This document shows, piece by piece, positions 1 to 8,239 of a stretch of DNA of 64,000 nucleotides. Positions within the stretch are counted from its first letter, which is position 1. Each line of letters opens with the position of its first letter. The DNA lies in assembly GCF_032268605.1 (NCBI RefSeq), contig NZ_CP130318.1:1147001-1211000 (forward strand), given 5' to 3'. Made by a program: the position numbers and the translations under genes. The notes below the pieces were generated by a model. That model was not told the origin of the DNA. It saw only the letters and a program-made list of their open reading frames with translations, and did no database searches. Source of the stretch: Paenibacillus aurantius (lineage in GTDB: Bacteria; Bacillota; Bacilli; Paenibacillales; NBRC-103111).

Positions 1-6
1 TGTCGA

Positions 7-33
7 TTCCGGGGAACCGGAAGGTCTTTTTTT
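7..33 (+). terminator. Possible intrinsic terminator of an upstream gene
   Basis: A 6-bp perfect stem (TTCCGG / CCGGAA, GGAA loop) is followed by GGTC and seven T residues. It would end a plus-strand transcript entering from outside the window. The stem is short, so confidence is moderate. Confidence 0.45.
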
Positions 34-55
34 ATGCGGCGAGGGCTCCCTTGTT

Positions 56-83
56 CCGGCCAAGTGACCGGCTAAGGCACTAG
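56..83 (-). repeat. Copy 1 of the CTAGTGCCTTA intergenic repeat
   Basis: Read on the minus strand this begins CTAGTGCCTTAGCCGG, related to the sequences at 28662-28702 and 39117-39152. The TAG stop codon of sspI is formed by the repeat itself. The element can fold (CCGG / CCGG), and could be a small dispersed repeat or a recycled terminator family. Confidence 0.45.
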
Positions 84-304
84 GAAGTGGCAGCGGGAGC
101 CTCGGGCAGCCCCTTCATCAAGTTCTGGACCAGCTCATCCCGTGTTTCAGGGGAGGTGTTCTCCCAAATAAATTCGAAAAGCACGCCGAGTCCCGGAAGG
201 GCCTTCTCGTCCCCGCGGATCGAGTCCTCGATCACTTCCCGCAGCTCCTCGGCATTCTTCCCTTCCACCCGTTTCACGATCGCTTGACGCAAGCTCAACA
301 TCAT
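80..304 (-). CDS. sspI: Small acid-soluble spore protein SspI
   Basis: This 74-residue protein is the size of Bacillus SspI (about 71 aa) and shows its hallmarks: an N-terminal LSLRQAIV segment, an acidic middle, and the conserved LPGLGVLFE.IW motif near residues 40-50. SspI is a minor spore-core protein made late in the forespore. The start was set at the first ATG of an ATG-ATG pair because GGAGG lies nine bases upstream; a longer reading frame with 35 extra residues has no ribosome site and no family support. A near-perfect sigma-G promoter lies just upstream (338-367), consistent with forespore expression. The divergent sspI / ysgA neighbourhood is conserved from Bacillus, here with a KtrA-type gene in between. 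Confidence 0.92.
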   Translation of the reverse strand: MMLSLRQAIVKRVEGKNAEELREVIEDSIRGDEKALPGLGVLFEFIWENTSPETRDELVQNLMKGLPEAPAATS

Positions 305-337
305 GCGGTTCATCCTCCGTTTCTTGGTTCCTTGCTT

Positions 338-367
338 TACTATGCTCTGCTCCGCCGTCTTATATGC
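338..367 (-). promoter_or_regulatory. Sigma-G promoter of sspI
   Basis: On the minus strand the sequence reads GCATA, an 18-base spacer, then CATAGTA. This fits the forespore sigma-G consensus (GHATR - 18 - CATNHTA) at every defined position. It lies about 34 bases upstream of the sspI start codon. Confidence 0.8.
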
Positions 368-394
368 ACCCTTTGGGCTAAAGGGGATGGGCTG

Positions 395-403
395 TGCTAT
401 AAT
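395..403 (+). promoter_or_regulatory. Extended -10 promoter element of the KtrA gene
   Basis: TGCTATAAT is an extended -10 (TGN-TATAAT) 42 bases before the KtrA start codon. No good -35 hexamer sits at the usual distance, which is tolerated with extended -10 promoters. Confidence 0.45.
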
Positions 404-444
404 GGACAAAATGGAAAGAAACCGTATGGCGGGAGGGCGGGTCT

Positions 445-1104
445 ATGAAGAAAACATTCGCCGTAATCGGGCTCGGCCGGTTCGGCTCCAGTGTGGCGAA
501 GGAGCTCACCAAGGTAGGCTATGAAGTGCTGGCCGTCGATTCCGACGCGGTGCGGGTTCAGGAAATGAGCGCCATCGTCACCCACTGCGTGCAGGCCGAC
601 TCCACCGACGAGGATGCCCTTAAGGCCATCGGCATCCGCAATTTCGACGTTGTCGTAGTGGCGATCGGGGAGAACGTCCAGGCCAGCATTCTGACGACCT
701 TGATTCTGAAGGACATCGGGGTGCCGACCCTAATCGTCAAGGCCAAGAACGAGCTGCACGGAAAGGTGCTGACCAAGACGGGGGCGGACAAGGTCATCTA
801 TCCCGAGCGGGATATGGGGCAGCGGGTGGCCCACAGCCTCATTTCGCCGAACATTCTCGATTACATCGAGCTTTCGGACAACTACAGCATCGTAGAAATC
901 CGGGCCACCGGCCGGCTGGTCGGCAAGAGCTTGAAGGAGCTCGAAATCCGGGCCCGTCACCAGTGCAACGTCATGGCGATCAAAAACGGGCACGACATGG
1001 ACATTACGCCGGATGCCAACGCGCTGATCAAGCCGACGGATATTCTCGTCGTGGTGGGCCGCAATGAAGATTTGATCAAATTCGAAAAAACATATTCGGA
1101 GTAA
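445..1104 (+). CDS. ktrA: KtrA-type potassium channel regulatory subunit (TrkA-N/TrkA-C)
   Basis: The 219-residue protein is the cytosolic RCK ring subunit that gates a KtrB/KtrD potassium translocator in response to ATP/ADP and c-di-AMP. Residues 1-125 form the RCK-N Rossmann domain with the nucleotide loop GLGRFG at residues 9-14 and the ribose-binding acidic residue D32; residues 135-219 form the RCK-C (TrkA-C) domain, the c-di-AMP site in this family. Length matches Bacillus KtrA/KtrC (about 220 aa), and sequence alone does not decide between A and C. No membrane subunit is adjacent. ysgA starts six bases after the stop codon, so the two are probably co-transcribed from the extended -10 promoter upstream. 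Confidence 0.85.
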   Translation: MKKTFAVIGLGRFGSSVAKELTKVGYEVLAVDSDAVRVQEMSAIVTHCVQADSTDEDALKAIGIRNFDVVVVAIGENVQASILTTLILKDIGVPTLIVKAKNELHGKVLTKTGADKVIYPERDMGQRVAHSLISPNILDYIELSDNYSIVEIRATGRLVGKSLKELEIRARHQCNVMAIKNGHDMDITPDANALIKPTDILVVVGRNEDLIKFEKTYSE

Positions 1105-1110
1105 ACCAAA

Positions 1111-1902
1111 ATGGCACAAGACATAACATCGGTTCAGAACCCCCGGGTCAAGCAGTGGACCGAGCTGCTGGTCAAGCGCGGGCGCGACCGCCAGGGGAAG
1201 TTTCTTTTGGAAGGGGTCCATCTGGTCGAGGAAGCCCTCCGGTCCGGCATCGCCGTGGAGACGATTCTTTATTCGCTCGACAAAGGGCTGCCGAAAGAGG
1301 TGGAGAGCCGCCTCACCTCGGCTGAGGAAGTGATCGGCGTGAGCCAGGCCGTACTTGCCAAGTGCTCCGACACCCAGACTCCCCAGGGGGTGCTGGGCAT
1401 AGCCGCGAAGCCGGACGCCCCGCGGACCGACTCCCTGACCGGGAGGGACGCTCTGGTGGTGGCCGTCGACGGCATCCAGGACCCGGGCAATCTCGGCACG
1501 ATCATCCGGACCGCCGACGCGGCCGGGGCCACCGCCGTGATTCTCGGCCGCGGCACGGTCGATGTATACAACCCGAAGACCATCCGGTCGACCATGGGCT
1601 CGTTGTTTCACCTGCCGGTCGTGGAGGCCGATCTGCCGGAGCTGCTCGCCGAGGCGGGCAAGGCCGGCGTCCAGGTGCTGAGCACCGGCATGCAGGCGGA
1701 GGATACGTGCTACACGGCCGATCTTACCCAGGCGACCTGGTTCGTGATCGGCAACGAGGGCAGCGGGGTTTCCTCCGAGGCGGAAGCCCATGTAAGCCGC
1801 CGGATCTCGATTCCGATGCGGGGACGGGCCGAATCGCTGAACGCGGCCATGGCCGCCGGTATCGTGCTGTACGAGGCCATGCGGCAGCGGCATTATAAGT
1901 GA
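1111..1902 (+). CDS. ysgA: TrmH/SpoU-family RNA 2'-O-methyltransferase (YsgA-like)
   Basis: This 263-residue SPOUT-class enzyme transfers methyl from SAM to a ribose 2'-hydroxyl of rRNA or tRNA. Residues 1-100 form the small SpoU substrate-binding domain. The catalytic SPOUT fold follows with its three signature motifs: DPGNLGTIIRTADAAG (motif 1), VIGNEGSGVS (motif 2) and IPMRGRAESLNAAMA (motif 3), the last two forming the knotted SAM site. In Bacillus ysgA lies between sspI and pheST; here sspI is conserved on one side but pheST is absent downstream and pseudogene debris follows. The exact target nucleotide cannot be told from sequence. Confidence 0.9.
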   Translation: MAQDITSVQNPRVKQWTELLVKRGRDRQGKFLLEGVHLVEEALRSGIAVETILYSLDKGLPKEVESRLTSAEEVIGVSQAVLAKCSDTQTPQGVLGIAAKPDAPRTDSLTGRDALVVAVDGIQDPGNLGTIIRTADAAGATAVILGRGTVDVYNPKTIRSTMGSLFHLPVVEADLPELLAEAGKAGVQVLSTGMQAEDTCYTADLTQATWFVIGNEGSGVSSEAEAHVSRRISIPMRGRAESLNAAMAAGIVLYEAMRQRHYK

Positions 1903-2082
1903 CCTGAAACGCAGGAGTATGTGAGTTGTAATTCACCTTATCACTAGTTGGAACGTTTTTTGTCACAAGGTAAGTCTTGTTATTCCTTAGAGAATCAAGG
2001 GGTTTACCTAGTAGTGGTGTGGTTTTAGAACACCATTCGAAAACAAATATCAGAATATACATTCTTGTTGCTGTGGACCTAG

Positions 2083-2298
2083 ATGGACTCGATTGGGCAG
2101 AAGGTAAAAAATTTCCGTACAACAACGTAAGCTCAATCTAATTTCCTTTGCAGATGCTGTTGGGATCTCTCAGGCAGATTGATTGAAATGGAACAAGGCA
2201 AAACTAAGCCGTCGGCCGATACCTTGAACGAACTAGGAAGAAAGTTTCACTTTGATTGCCCAACTTCCACAGGGAATCGTTTACACTCCAGAGAGTAA
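2083..2298 (+). pseudogene. Frameshifted XRE-family helix-turn-helix regulator
   Basis: Three reading-frame pieces join into one XRE DNA-binding domain: MDSIGQKVKNFRTT (frame of 2083), RKLNLISFADAVGISQAD (shifted, about 2126-2179), then LIEMEQGKTKPSADTLNEL and a short tail to a TAA at 2296 (back in the first frame). The order and spacing match the five helices of an HTH_3 domain. Two compensating frame changes break the gene, so it is either a pseudogene or carries two sequencing errors. It sits where pheST would be expected after ysgA. Confidence 0.75.
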
Positions 2299-2307
2299 GC
2301 TTAAAGA

Positions 2308-2698
2308 GTGCATAACCATTTTTTAAGCAACTGTTTCCAGGAAGTGTACCTCGCCTTTTTGGACCATGAGCCGGCGGGATGCTTCTCGATTCAATGGGAA
2401 TTTGAAATGATTTGGGGGGAGCAGTTCCATACGTATGCGGCTTACATACTTAGACTTGTTGTGGCGAGAAAATACAAGGGCAGGGGCATAGGGGCCCGAC
2501 TGCTCGATTGGGCGGAATCGCGTATTGCGAACAAGGGCAAGTCCTGGCTAGGCTGGACTGCATGGCCGATAATCCATCGTTGAACCGATACTACCTTGCA
2601 CACAGGGGCTGACATCTCACGGCCGATTCGACGGGCAAGGGTGGAGCGCGAATCTGTATGAGCGGCCCATACAACTGTTTAATCGCGTTGCGGATTAA
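2308..2698 (+). pseudogene. Broken GNAT-family N-acetyltransferase
   Basis: The first open segment (2308-2583) holds the acetyl-CoA loop region: LRLVVARKYKGRGIGARLL is the typical motif A of GNAT enzymes. The next expected segment, RLDCMADNPSLNRYY, is in another frame from about 2550 and stops at 2610. The last piece, ending GWSANLYERPIQLFNRVAD, is in the third frame and stops at 2696-2698. Together they reconstruct the C-terminal two thirds of a normal GNAT protein, so at least two frameshifts have inactivated it. The N-terminal strand is not convincingly visible upstream. Confidence 0.75.
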
Positions 2699-2734
2699 AA
2701 AGGACCGCCTCATAAAACTTATAATAAGTAATAG

Positions 2735-2768
2735 AAAAACGAGGCGATCCTTGAAGGGATCCCTCGTT
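2735..2768 (-). terminator. Intrinsic terminator after the alpha/beta hydrolase gene
   Basis: Stem AACGAGG / CCTCGTT enclosing GATCC / GGATC, with TTTTTC following on the minus strand. It ends the minus-strand transcript that includes the hydrolase gene. Confidence 0.75.
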
Positions 2769-2787
2769 TAAAGAAGAACAGGCGTAA

Positions 2788-3735
2788 TTAACGTTCGACC
2801 AACTTCAGTATTTCGCTCACCATAAAGTCCGGCTGGAAGTTATGGATGTAATGATCGGCATCCTTAACAATGATCTGCTTACCAAGCGTAGACCAGGCAG
2901 GCAGGACAGCTTGGGAGTCGCGCCAAGCGCTGTCCATATTCAATTTTCCGAATCCATCCGCAGTAAGAACGATAAGGGGAATCGAGAGAGTCTTTTTTGC
3001 CTCGAGCACGATCGCCGCATTTTTATTCATTTGTCGCCGCTCATCGGCCATATCGCGGTTGCCGAGCTTGGCTGCGACGGCCATACGATCCATCTCCTTA
3101 ATCGTCTCCGGCACACCGGGTGCAGTCCCCTTCAGGAAGGTTGACGTATGCGTGAGAAGCCGCGCCACGCCTACTTGGCGAAGAACATTGGCAATGGTCG
3201 AGACGTAGATCATCTCTGGGTTCGTGGAGTAAAATTCGGGACTCCCCCCCTCTTCGAGCAGGATTGCTTTAACCTCATCGGGAAATCGCTGCGCATAACG
3301 GATTACTTCAAGTGAGCCGAGCGAGTGGCCAACCAATATGTAAGGCGGTTTCAGCTCCGACTTTTGGAACAGCTCATGCATTTCGTCTGTAATGGTGTTA
3401 ACATTACGCGGTATACCGGAGACATCGCTGAATCCATAGCCAAATCGATCGTAGACCGCAATCTTGGTATGCGAGACTAACCCTGCATATAAAGGATAAA
3501 AGCTGGCATAGGGGCTGCTCGTTCCCCAACCGGAGGCCATCACCACCGTCGTATCGCCCTCGCCTGCGGTATACAGGTGCATTTTATGTCCCGATATCTC
3601 ATACAGCTTCCCTACGGGTTGATAAGCCTTCCTATCTTGCCGCAGTCCTACCCTTTGGTATACATAACCGACTGCCATCACAATCATAACGAATGCCAGT
3701 AAACCAAGCATTCCTTTTCGGATCCACTTCCACAT
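2788..3735 (-). CDS. Membrane-anchored alpha/beta hydrolase
   Basis: The 315-residue protein starts with a basic stretch and one membrane helix (about residues 8-26), so the catalytic domain probably faces outward. The alpha/beta-hydrolase fold is shown by the oxyanion-hole region VVMASGWG near residue 65, the nucleophile elbow GHSLGS near residue 138, and a C-terminal DADHYIHNF that supplies the catalytic histidine; the acid is probably in LTADGFG. Substrate cannot be predicted; similar proteins are annotated as esterases, lipases or proline iminopeptidase-like enzymes. It is a single gene with its own terminator. The start ATG is preceded by GAGGATGTGTTA. Confidence 0.8.
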   Translation of the reverse strand: MWKWIRKGMLGLLAFVMIVMAVGYVYQRVGLRQDRKAYQPVGKLYEISGHKMHLYTAGEGDTTVVMASGWGTSSPYASFYPLYAGLVSHTKIAVYDRFGYGFSDVSGIPRNVNTITDEMHELFQKSELKPPYILVGHSLGSLEVIRYAQRFPDEVKAILLEEGGSPEFYSTNPEMIYVSTIANVLRQVGVARLLTHTSTFLKGTAPGVPETIKEMDRMAVAAKLGNRDMADERRQMNKNAAIVLEAKKTLSIPLIVLTADGFGKLNMDSAWRDSQAVLPAWSTLGKQIIVKDADHYIHNFQPDFMVSEILKLVER

Positions 3736-3876
3736 ACCATTAACACATCCTCATCTGATTTAGTAAGAAGGTCTGATATCTATTTCGTAACACATTAGAA
3801 TTATATGGAATTCCTGTCTTTGCAAAAACAGACCTAGGGCCATAGCTGGACTTAGACTTAGGTCGGGCGGGGAAAG

Positions 3877-4284
3877 CTAAATCAATCGGCGGGCGAAGAT
3901 TTTGGATAAGACTAAATATGATCCTATCACAGTGTCAACTGCCCCACAGAACAACGGATACCATTCTGGAACCCCATGATTGACGAATAAGAGCCCGTGT
4001 GCGACATCAAATAACGCATGCATTAACCAGAGTATCCCGGTAATTCTGGCTGACATGGGAACCCGGAACATCAAGCACCAGAATCCACCGATGAGAAAAG
4101 GGCCTCCAACCAGGAGTTCCTTAACTGCTGTGCTAAAATCCCCAATGACGAGAGCGTAAGTAACATAAATAAGAGGGAGTGAGACCAAAACGGCAGAATA
4201 AAGCCAACCTTCTTGCTTATACTTACGTACTAATAAGACCAGCACAATTCCAAGTAATAAACCTACAAATATTTCTATTAGCAT
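3877..4284 (-). CDS. DUF6010-like integral membrane protein
   Basis: The 135-residue protein has about four hydrophobic helices (near residues 3-20, 29-48, 60-75, 110-130) and a conserved-looking polar pair LMHALFDVAHG between helices. It has no catalytic motif I recognise; size and the histidine/aspartate pattern suggest the DUF6010 membrane family, from memory only. AAAGGAGG precedes the ATG by nine bases, supporting translation. It is separated from both neighbours by more than 100 bases, so it may be monocistronic. Confidence 0.6.
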   Translation of the reverse strand: MLIEIFVGLLLGIVLVLLVRKYKQEGWLYSAVLVSLPLIYVTYALVIGDFSTAVKELLVGGPFLIGGFWCLMFRVPMSARITGILWLMHALFDVAHGLLFVNHGVPEWYPLFCGAVDTVIGSYLVLSKIFARRLI

Positions 4285-4392
4285 TTTATATAGCCTCCTT
4301 TTATCTTTCGAGACGGCAATTTCACCTAGTCAATCAAAACCCGACAAGGAATCCATTGACGGGCCTTTAATATAAATTAATCTGTAGTTCAT

Positions 4393-4752
4393 TCAATCCT
4401 TTGGAGGCTTATTATATCCCTTGTCTCCGTAGGGCTGTAACTTTTGAAGCCATAACTTCAAGATTTGTTTCTGCTCCCAGCGCATATCCGTGATCTTATC
4501 GGTTTCCTTCTGTTGCAGCACCTCATAAGTGAACGCATCCGCTCCGAATCCCTTCCAATCTTTTTGCAACTGGGCATTTGCGAATCTTCCTTGATTCAGC
4601 TGCATCTGCAGAGTGAACCATTTGTTTTTTAAATTGGGATAGCTGTCGATAAAGATTTTCCCATTGACTTCGTTTTTAATTTGGGCGACGCCCATATATG
4701 TCTTGATCTGATTGAATTCCCCAAGCAGAATCCTCCGCTTATTCATATCCAT
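4393..4752 (-). CDS. GIY-YIG nuclease family protein
   Basis: This 119-residue protein resembles the short stand-alone GIY-YIG proteins of Bacillales: TYMGVAQIKNEVNGKIFI covers the two opening strands (the motif is degenerate), NLKNKWFTLQMQLNQGRF provides the following helix, and DWKGFGADAFTYEVLQ the next strand-helix unit. It ends in PYGDKGYNKP, also typical of this subgroup. The tyrosine-glycine core is weaker than in UvrC or SLX4-type enzymes, so nuclease activity is not assured. GGAGGGAATTAC precedes the start. The gene begins 42 bases after the VWA gene and could be the last gene of that minus-strand transcript. Confidence 0.65.
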   Translation of the reverse strand: MDMNKRRILLGEFNQIKTYMGVAQIKNEVNGKIFIDSYPNLKNKWFTLQMQLNQGRFANAQLQKDWKGFGADAFTYEVLQQKETDKITDMRWEQKQILKLWLQKLQPYGDKGYNKPPKD

Positions 4753-4794
4753 TGTAATTCCCTCCTCATTCTAGCTCATGAACATTCATGACAA

Positions 4795-5838
4795 TTACAT
4801 ATATCGAGCAATAATCCGAACTAACTTTGCAGGGAACTCACGTAAATTCGTAATGTCCAAAAATCTTTCATGACCATATATCTCACTAATGACATCCTTA
4901 TCTTGGCCGATTGCAGCAGCGAGAAAGGTAATGCCTTTCCGTTCATATTCCTCGATTGTCTGCTGCATATCTGTGACGGCATATCTTCCCGTATAATTGT
5001 CTATTGCTTTGGGCTGTCCATCACTGATGCTAATCAACAACTTGGTCTGCTCTGGTGAAACAGCTAACCGTTCCCCCATAATTCTCAGGGCCATTCCATC
5101 TCGATTATTGCTCCGAGCCTTAATCCGCATTAGCCTGAATCGATCGTTAGCATCCGGTTTATCGAAGTCAGCATAAGCAAAGATCGACATTTGTTCCATT
5201 TTAGAAACATCTGCCGTATCGCCATAGATTAATACAGGTATATCGCATAGTTGACAAAATTCATATACCGCAATGACTGCCCGTTTGGCTGCTTCCAATC
5301 TCCCAAAAGCGGACATCGATGCAGATTCATCAACTCTTATGGCAACCACAAGGGAAGGAGATTCGGATGGAGGCCGTTTTTTGAAAAAATACCTATAATC
5401 CTTGTAAGCCACGCTGTCCGCTTGAAACTTACTACCATAATAACGATTTCGCCCAAATTCGGAAGACGTCTCATGTTCCAGAAGCGGATGGGTCTTTCGT
5501 GCAATTTCCTGGACAACCGGCATAAGCTCCTTGCTTAGACGAATATATTCCGCTTGGAGTTGCTGATCGTAATCTGGACGATGGACGATGAGCTTTACTC
5601 TTTCGTGAATGGAATCGGACACTATCTCTCTTGCGGCGTGGTTAAGCTTTTTACGAAAATCACGCTCTTGTTGTTTTGCCTCTTCCGACATGGATTCGGG
5701 GTTGGCCTGATGATATCGAGGAGGGCCATCCTCTCCGGTATCCGTAATTCTCATGTCAGTTGAGTCATCGGATACACGGGAAGAGCTTTCTTCACTATCC
5801 GCAGACTTTTTTAGGGCGGCCGCTTTTTCATCTTCCAT
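4795..5838 (-). CDS. CobT-like VWA-domain protein, partner of the MoxR ATPase
   Basis: The 347-residue protein has an acidic, low-complexity N-terminus (residues 1-60), a helical linker, and a von Willebrand A domain from about residue 160. The metal-ion site is present as DESASMS (DxSxS), followed by the supporting threonine/aspartate regions (YGDTADVS; ISDGQPK). This is the arrangement of CobT/NorD-type proteins that work with a MoxR AAA+ ATPase to insert metals or remodel enzymes. It is shorter than most CobT-like proteins (about 600 aa) and seems to lack their N-terminal half. The ATG has no good ribosome site, and the frame is open upstream into a run of nine A residues at the end of the ATPase gene, so it may be expressed by coupling or frameshifting (see findings). 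Confidence 0.75.
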   Translation of the reverse strand: MEDEKAAALKKSADSEESSSRVSDDSTDMRITDTGEDGPPRYHQANPESMSEEAKQQERDFRKKLNHAAREIVSDSIHERVKLIVHRPDYDQQLQAEYIRLSKELMPVVQEIARKTHPLLEHETSSEFGRNRYYGSKFQADSVAYKDYRYFFKKRPPSESPSLVVAIRVDESASMSAFGRLEAAKRAVIAVYEFCQLCDIPVLIYGDTADVSKMEQMSIFAYADFDKPDANDRFRLMRIKARSNNRDGMALRIMGERLAVSPEQTKLLISISDGQPKAIDNYTGRYAVTDMQQTIEEYERKGITFLAAAIGQDKDVISEIYGHERFLDITNLREFPAKLVRIIARYM

Positions 5839-5888
5839 GTTCTCATTATCATCGGCAGTGGTGCCTATATCCCCCCATGACTTGATTT

Positions 5889-7007
5889 CTATGGCATCAT
5901 CGCGGGATTCTCGTTTTTTTTTACCTCACTCGTCACGGCTTCTAAATTGGTAATCAGACCGTGCTTTTCAAGTGCTTCCTCCAAAATTCTGATTTCCTCT
6001 GAATCCGTGGTTATTTTATAAATGACCTTATGATACAGAGATTCTTTGGCGGAGGCTCCTCCTGCAATGGCATCTGTCCAGTAAAAAAAGGAACGCATGC
6101 CCGCCACACCCTTGATCGCATTGGCCCGCGCTGTTGTATCCAAAATCTTAATCGTATCTGCTAACACGCTCAGCACCTTTTCATCCTGATAGCCGGTTTT
6201 AACTTTCACCCGTTCGACCATGACTTCTTTGGTAGGCAAATCCATCTTCTCCGAGTGTTGGACTCTGTCCCGCAACGCTTCATTGAGCGGCCTCGCCCCT
6301 ACATAACTGCGATTGGTTGTTATGACTGCGATGAAATCCGGATGTCTGCGAATAATCTCAGTAGGAAGATTTATGCTTCCATCCAGTTCGAGCGCAGAGT
6401 TTAATGCCATGAGTACCGCAGCATCCCGAATCACGTTAGGTTCTTGAATTTCGAGAAGATACCCTTTTTGATAGGCTCTGACGATCTCCGATGGGTAAAA
6501 GCGGTACTCCACGGCTTCACCGTTAGTCTGCTCCACAGCAAGCTTCAACAATTGCTTCATCTTTAAGGCTGCTTGCACCTGCGTAAGCCCCAATGCTTCC
6601 ATTAAAATTCCTGTCGTGCTTTGAAAACCATTGTTTTCATCTAGAGCTTTGAGAACGCTTTGCAGTACAGGGTCCAGTTTCTCTAATTGTTCAGAAGAAA
6701 TGACCGGCAAAATAGCTCCAATAATATCCGATTTATCCATATCCGCAAAGCAGGTCACTTTCGTATAGGGCAAACCAAAACTAGCTGATAATGCTTTCGC
6801 TAATTGGGTTTTGCCGGAACCGGCATTCCCTTCTAACAGAATGTTGGCAATTTTCATTTCCCCGCGGTTCCAATTCCGCTTTACTTCTTGACTAATGCGT
6901 CGTTCTTCCTCACTGGTCTTATGAGATATCGGCTTTTTCCAGACCAGCTTTTCTTCTATATCTGTTAATTGTCTCTCAGGTGACAAATAATATTTTTGTT
7001 CTTGCAT
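5889..7007 (-). CDS. MoxR-family AAA+ ATPase
   Basis: The 372-residue ATPase carries a Walker A motif GNAGSGKT near residue 60, a Walker B-like segment YLLEIQEPNVIRDAA, sensor 1 within VITTNRSYVGARPLNEAL, and the arginine-finger region LRDRVQH. The insert between Walker A and B and the genomic pairing with a VWA protein place it in the MoxR/CbbQ/GvpN group of remodelling chaperones. The start is preceded by AGGAGGAG. The MFS gene ends only 22 bases upstream and the VWA gene follows within 50 bases, indicating one transcript. The client of this ATPase-VWA pair is unknown. Confidence 0.85.
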   Translation of the reverse strand: MQEQKYYLSPERQLTDIEEKLVWKKPISHKTSEEERRISQEVKRNWNRGEMKIANILLEGNAGSGKTQLAKALSASFGLPYTKVTCFADMDKSDIIGAILPVISSEQLEKLDPVLQSVLKALDENNGFQSTTGILMEALGLTQVQAALKMKQLLKLAVEQTNGEAVEYRFYPSEIVRAYQKGYLLEIQEPNVIRDAAVLMALNSALELDGSINLPTEIIRRHPDFIAVITTNRSYVGARPLNEALRDRVQHSEKMDLPTKEVMVERVKVKTGYQDEKVLSVLADTIKILDTTARANAIKGVAGMRSFFYWTDAIAGGASAKESLYHKVIYKITTDSEEIRILEEALEKHGLITNLEAVTSEVKKNENPAMMP

Positions 7008-7029
7008 TATTTTTTCTCCTCCTTGCCCG

Positions 7030-8238
7030 TCATGCTGCAGGACCTGCCTCGGCTTTACTACTCTTATTAATCACAATAGGCAGCAGCAAAAGCGCTCCGA
7101 TAACCACAAACACACCACTCGCAGTAAATACCCCTGATAAGGAGAACGTATCTTTTAGATAGCCGGAGATGAACATGCCGACCACCATCATCCCCATAAA
7201 AATAGGCATAATTGCTCCTGATACCCGGCCAATAAACGCCCCTTCGGTATTTCGCACAAGAAGCGTCTGAATTCCGCCTTGAATACAAGGGTAGAACAAT
7301 CCGCTGATCACGAGCAGAACGATGGTCAGCCAGATTTGATGTGACGCACCCATACCAACCGTACAGATTGCATTGGCAAGTAAACCGACCAACAGCAATA
7401 ACTGTGGCTTCAACTTCTTGGCGACAGCGATTATGGCGACTCCGCCTACCAGCATGGCTGCCCCATTGGCCATCACGAGCCATTGCAAAAATTGTTTATC
7501 CCGTCCTAAATTCTCGATGACAAGGAAAATTTGAAGCGGTTGAGTCAAGCCAGATGCCAATCCGATTGCCGAGAATGTCATACTCAGCGTTCTTAAGGAC
7601 TTATTAGAGCCAATATAACGTAGACCATCCGTCAACTCCTTGATGAAGCCGCCGGCTTTTCCCGGCTTCGGTTCCTCCCCATCTTGAGGGAGGGTCAATA
7701 AAATGAAGGAAGAACCAAGGAACATCACTGCCGTCAAAAACAGAGATACGTGAATACCAAATTTAATAAATATAAAGGTACCGATGACCGGCCCCAGCAC
7801 CATAAAGATAGCGACCAGCGTTTGAGACATCGCCATGACACCCTGCAATTGTTCAGCGGGCACATGCCGCTTATACAGTTTCATCGCCGAAGGCTGAGAA
7901 AATTGCGACAAGCTGGCAGAGACAAAGGATCCGATCAGAAGGGCAACCCAGCCGCCATTCATAACCGCCAGCAGCACGGCTACGACGGACAAGCCAGACA
8001 ATAAATCGCTCCATACCATGGTTCTCTTCGGTCGCCAACGGTCGGCAAAGGTCCCGCCAATCAGGCCTAATAAAAAGATCGGTGCAAATTCCGCAACCGA
8101 AATCAGTGATACATCAACCGGATTATTATGCGTCAATTCGGAAACATACAGAAGGACGGCATAATTCCGAATCCATATTCCCAGCTGCAGCAGCACCCGG
8201 GAGAGGATAATCGTTCGAACATATCGATTCGCAAACAT
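7030..8238 (-). CDS. MFS transporter, EntS/MFS_3-like exporter
   Basis: The 402-residue protein has about twelve hydrophobic helices and the cytoplasmic loop 2-3 signature GGTFADRWRPKRTM, typical of drug or siderophore exporters of the MFS_3 group. It is predicted to export a small hydrophobic compound using the proton gradient. The gene starts two bases after the stop codon of an internally deleted DUF6530 copy and ends 22 bases before the MoxR gene, so these belong to one minus-strand transcription unit. A role with the MoxR-VWA pair is suggested only by position. Confidence 0.8.
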   Translation of the reverse strand: MFANRYVRTIILSRVLLQLGIWIRNYAVLLYVSELTHNNPVDVSLISVAEFAPIFLLGLIGGTFADRWRPKRTMVWSDLLSGLSVVAVLLAVMNGGWVALLIGSFVSASLSQFSQPSAMKLYKRHVPAEQLQGVMAMSQTLVAIFMVLGPVIGTFIFIKFGIHVSLFLTAVMFLGSSFILLTLPQDGEEPKPGKAGGFIKELTDGLRYIGSNKSLRTLSMTFSAIGLASGLTQPLQIFLVIENLGRDKQFLQWLVMANGAAMLVGGVAIIAVAKKLKPQLLLLVGLLANAICTVGMGASHQIWLTIVLLVISGLFYPCIQGGIQTLLVRNTEGAFIGRVSGAIMPIFMGMMVVGMFISGYLKDTFSLSGVFTASGVFVVIGALLLLPIVINKSSKAEAGPAA

Positions 8239-8239
8239 T

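Noticed and set aside
730-1893. 387-codon minus-strand frame across the KtrA and YsgA genes
   Set aside because: Spans the junction of two well-supported plus-strand genes and shows no recognisable motif.
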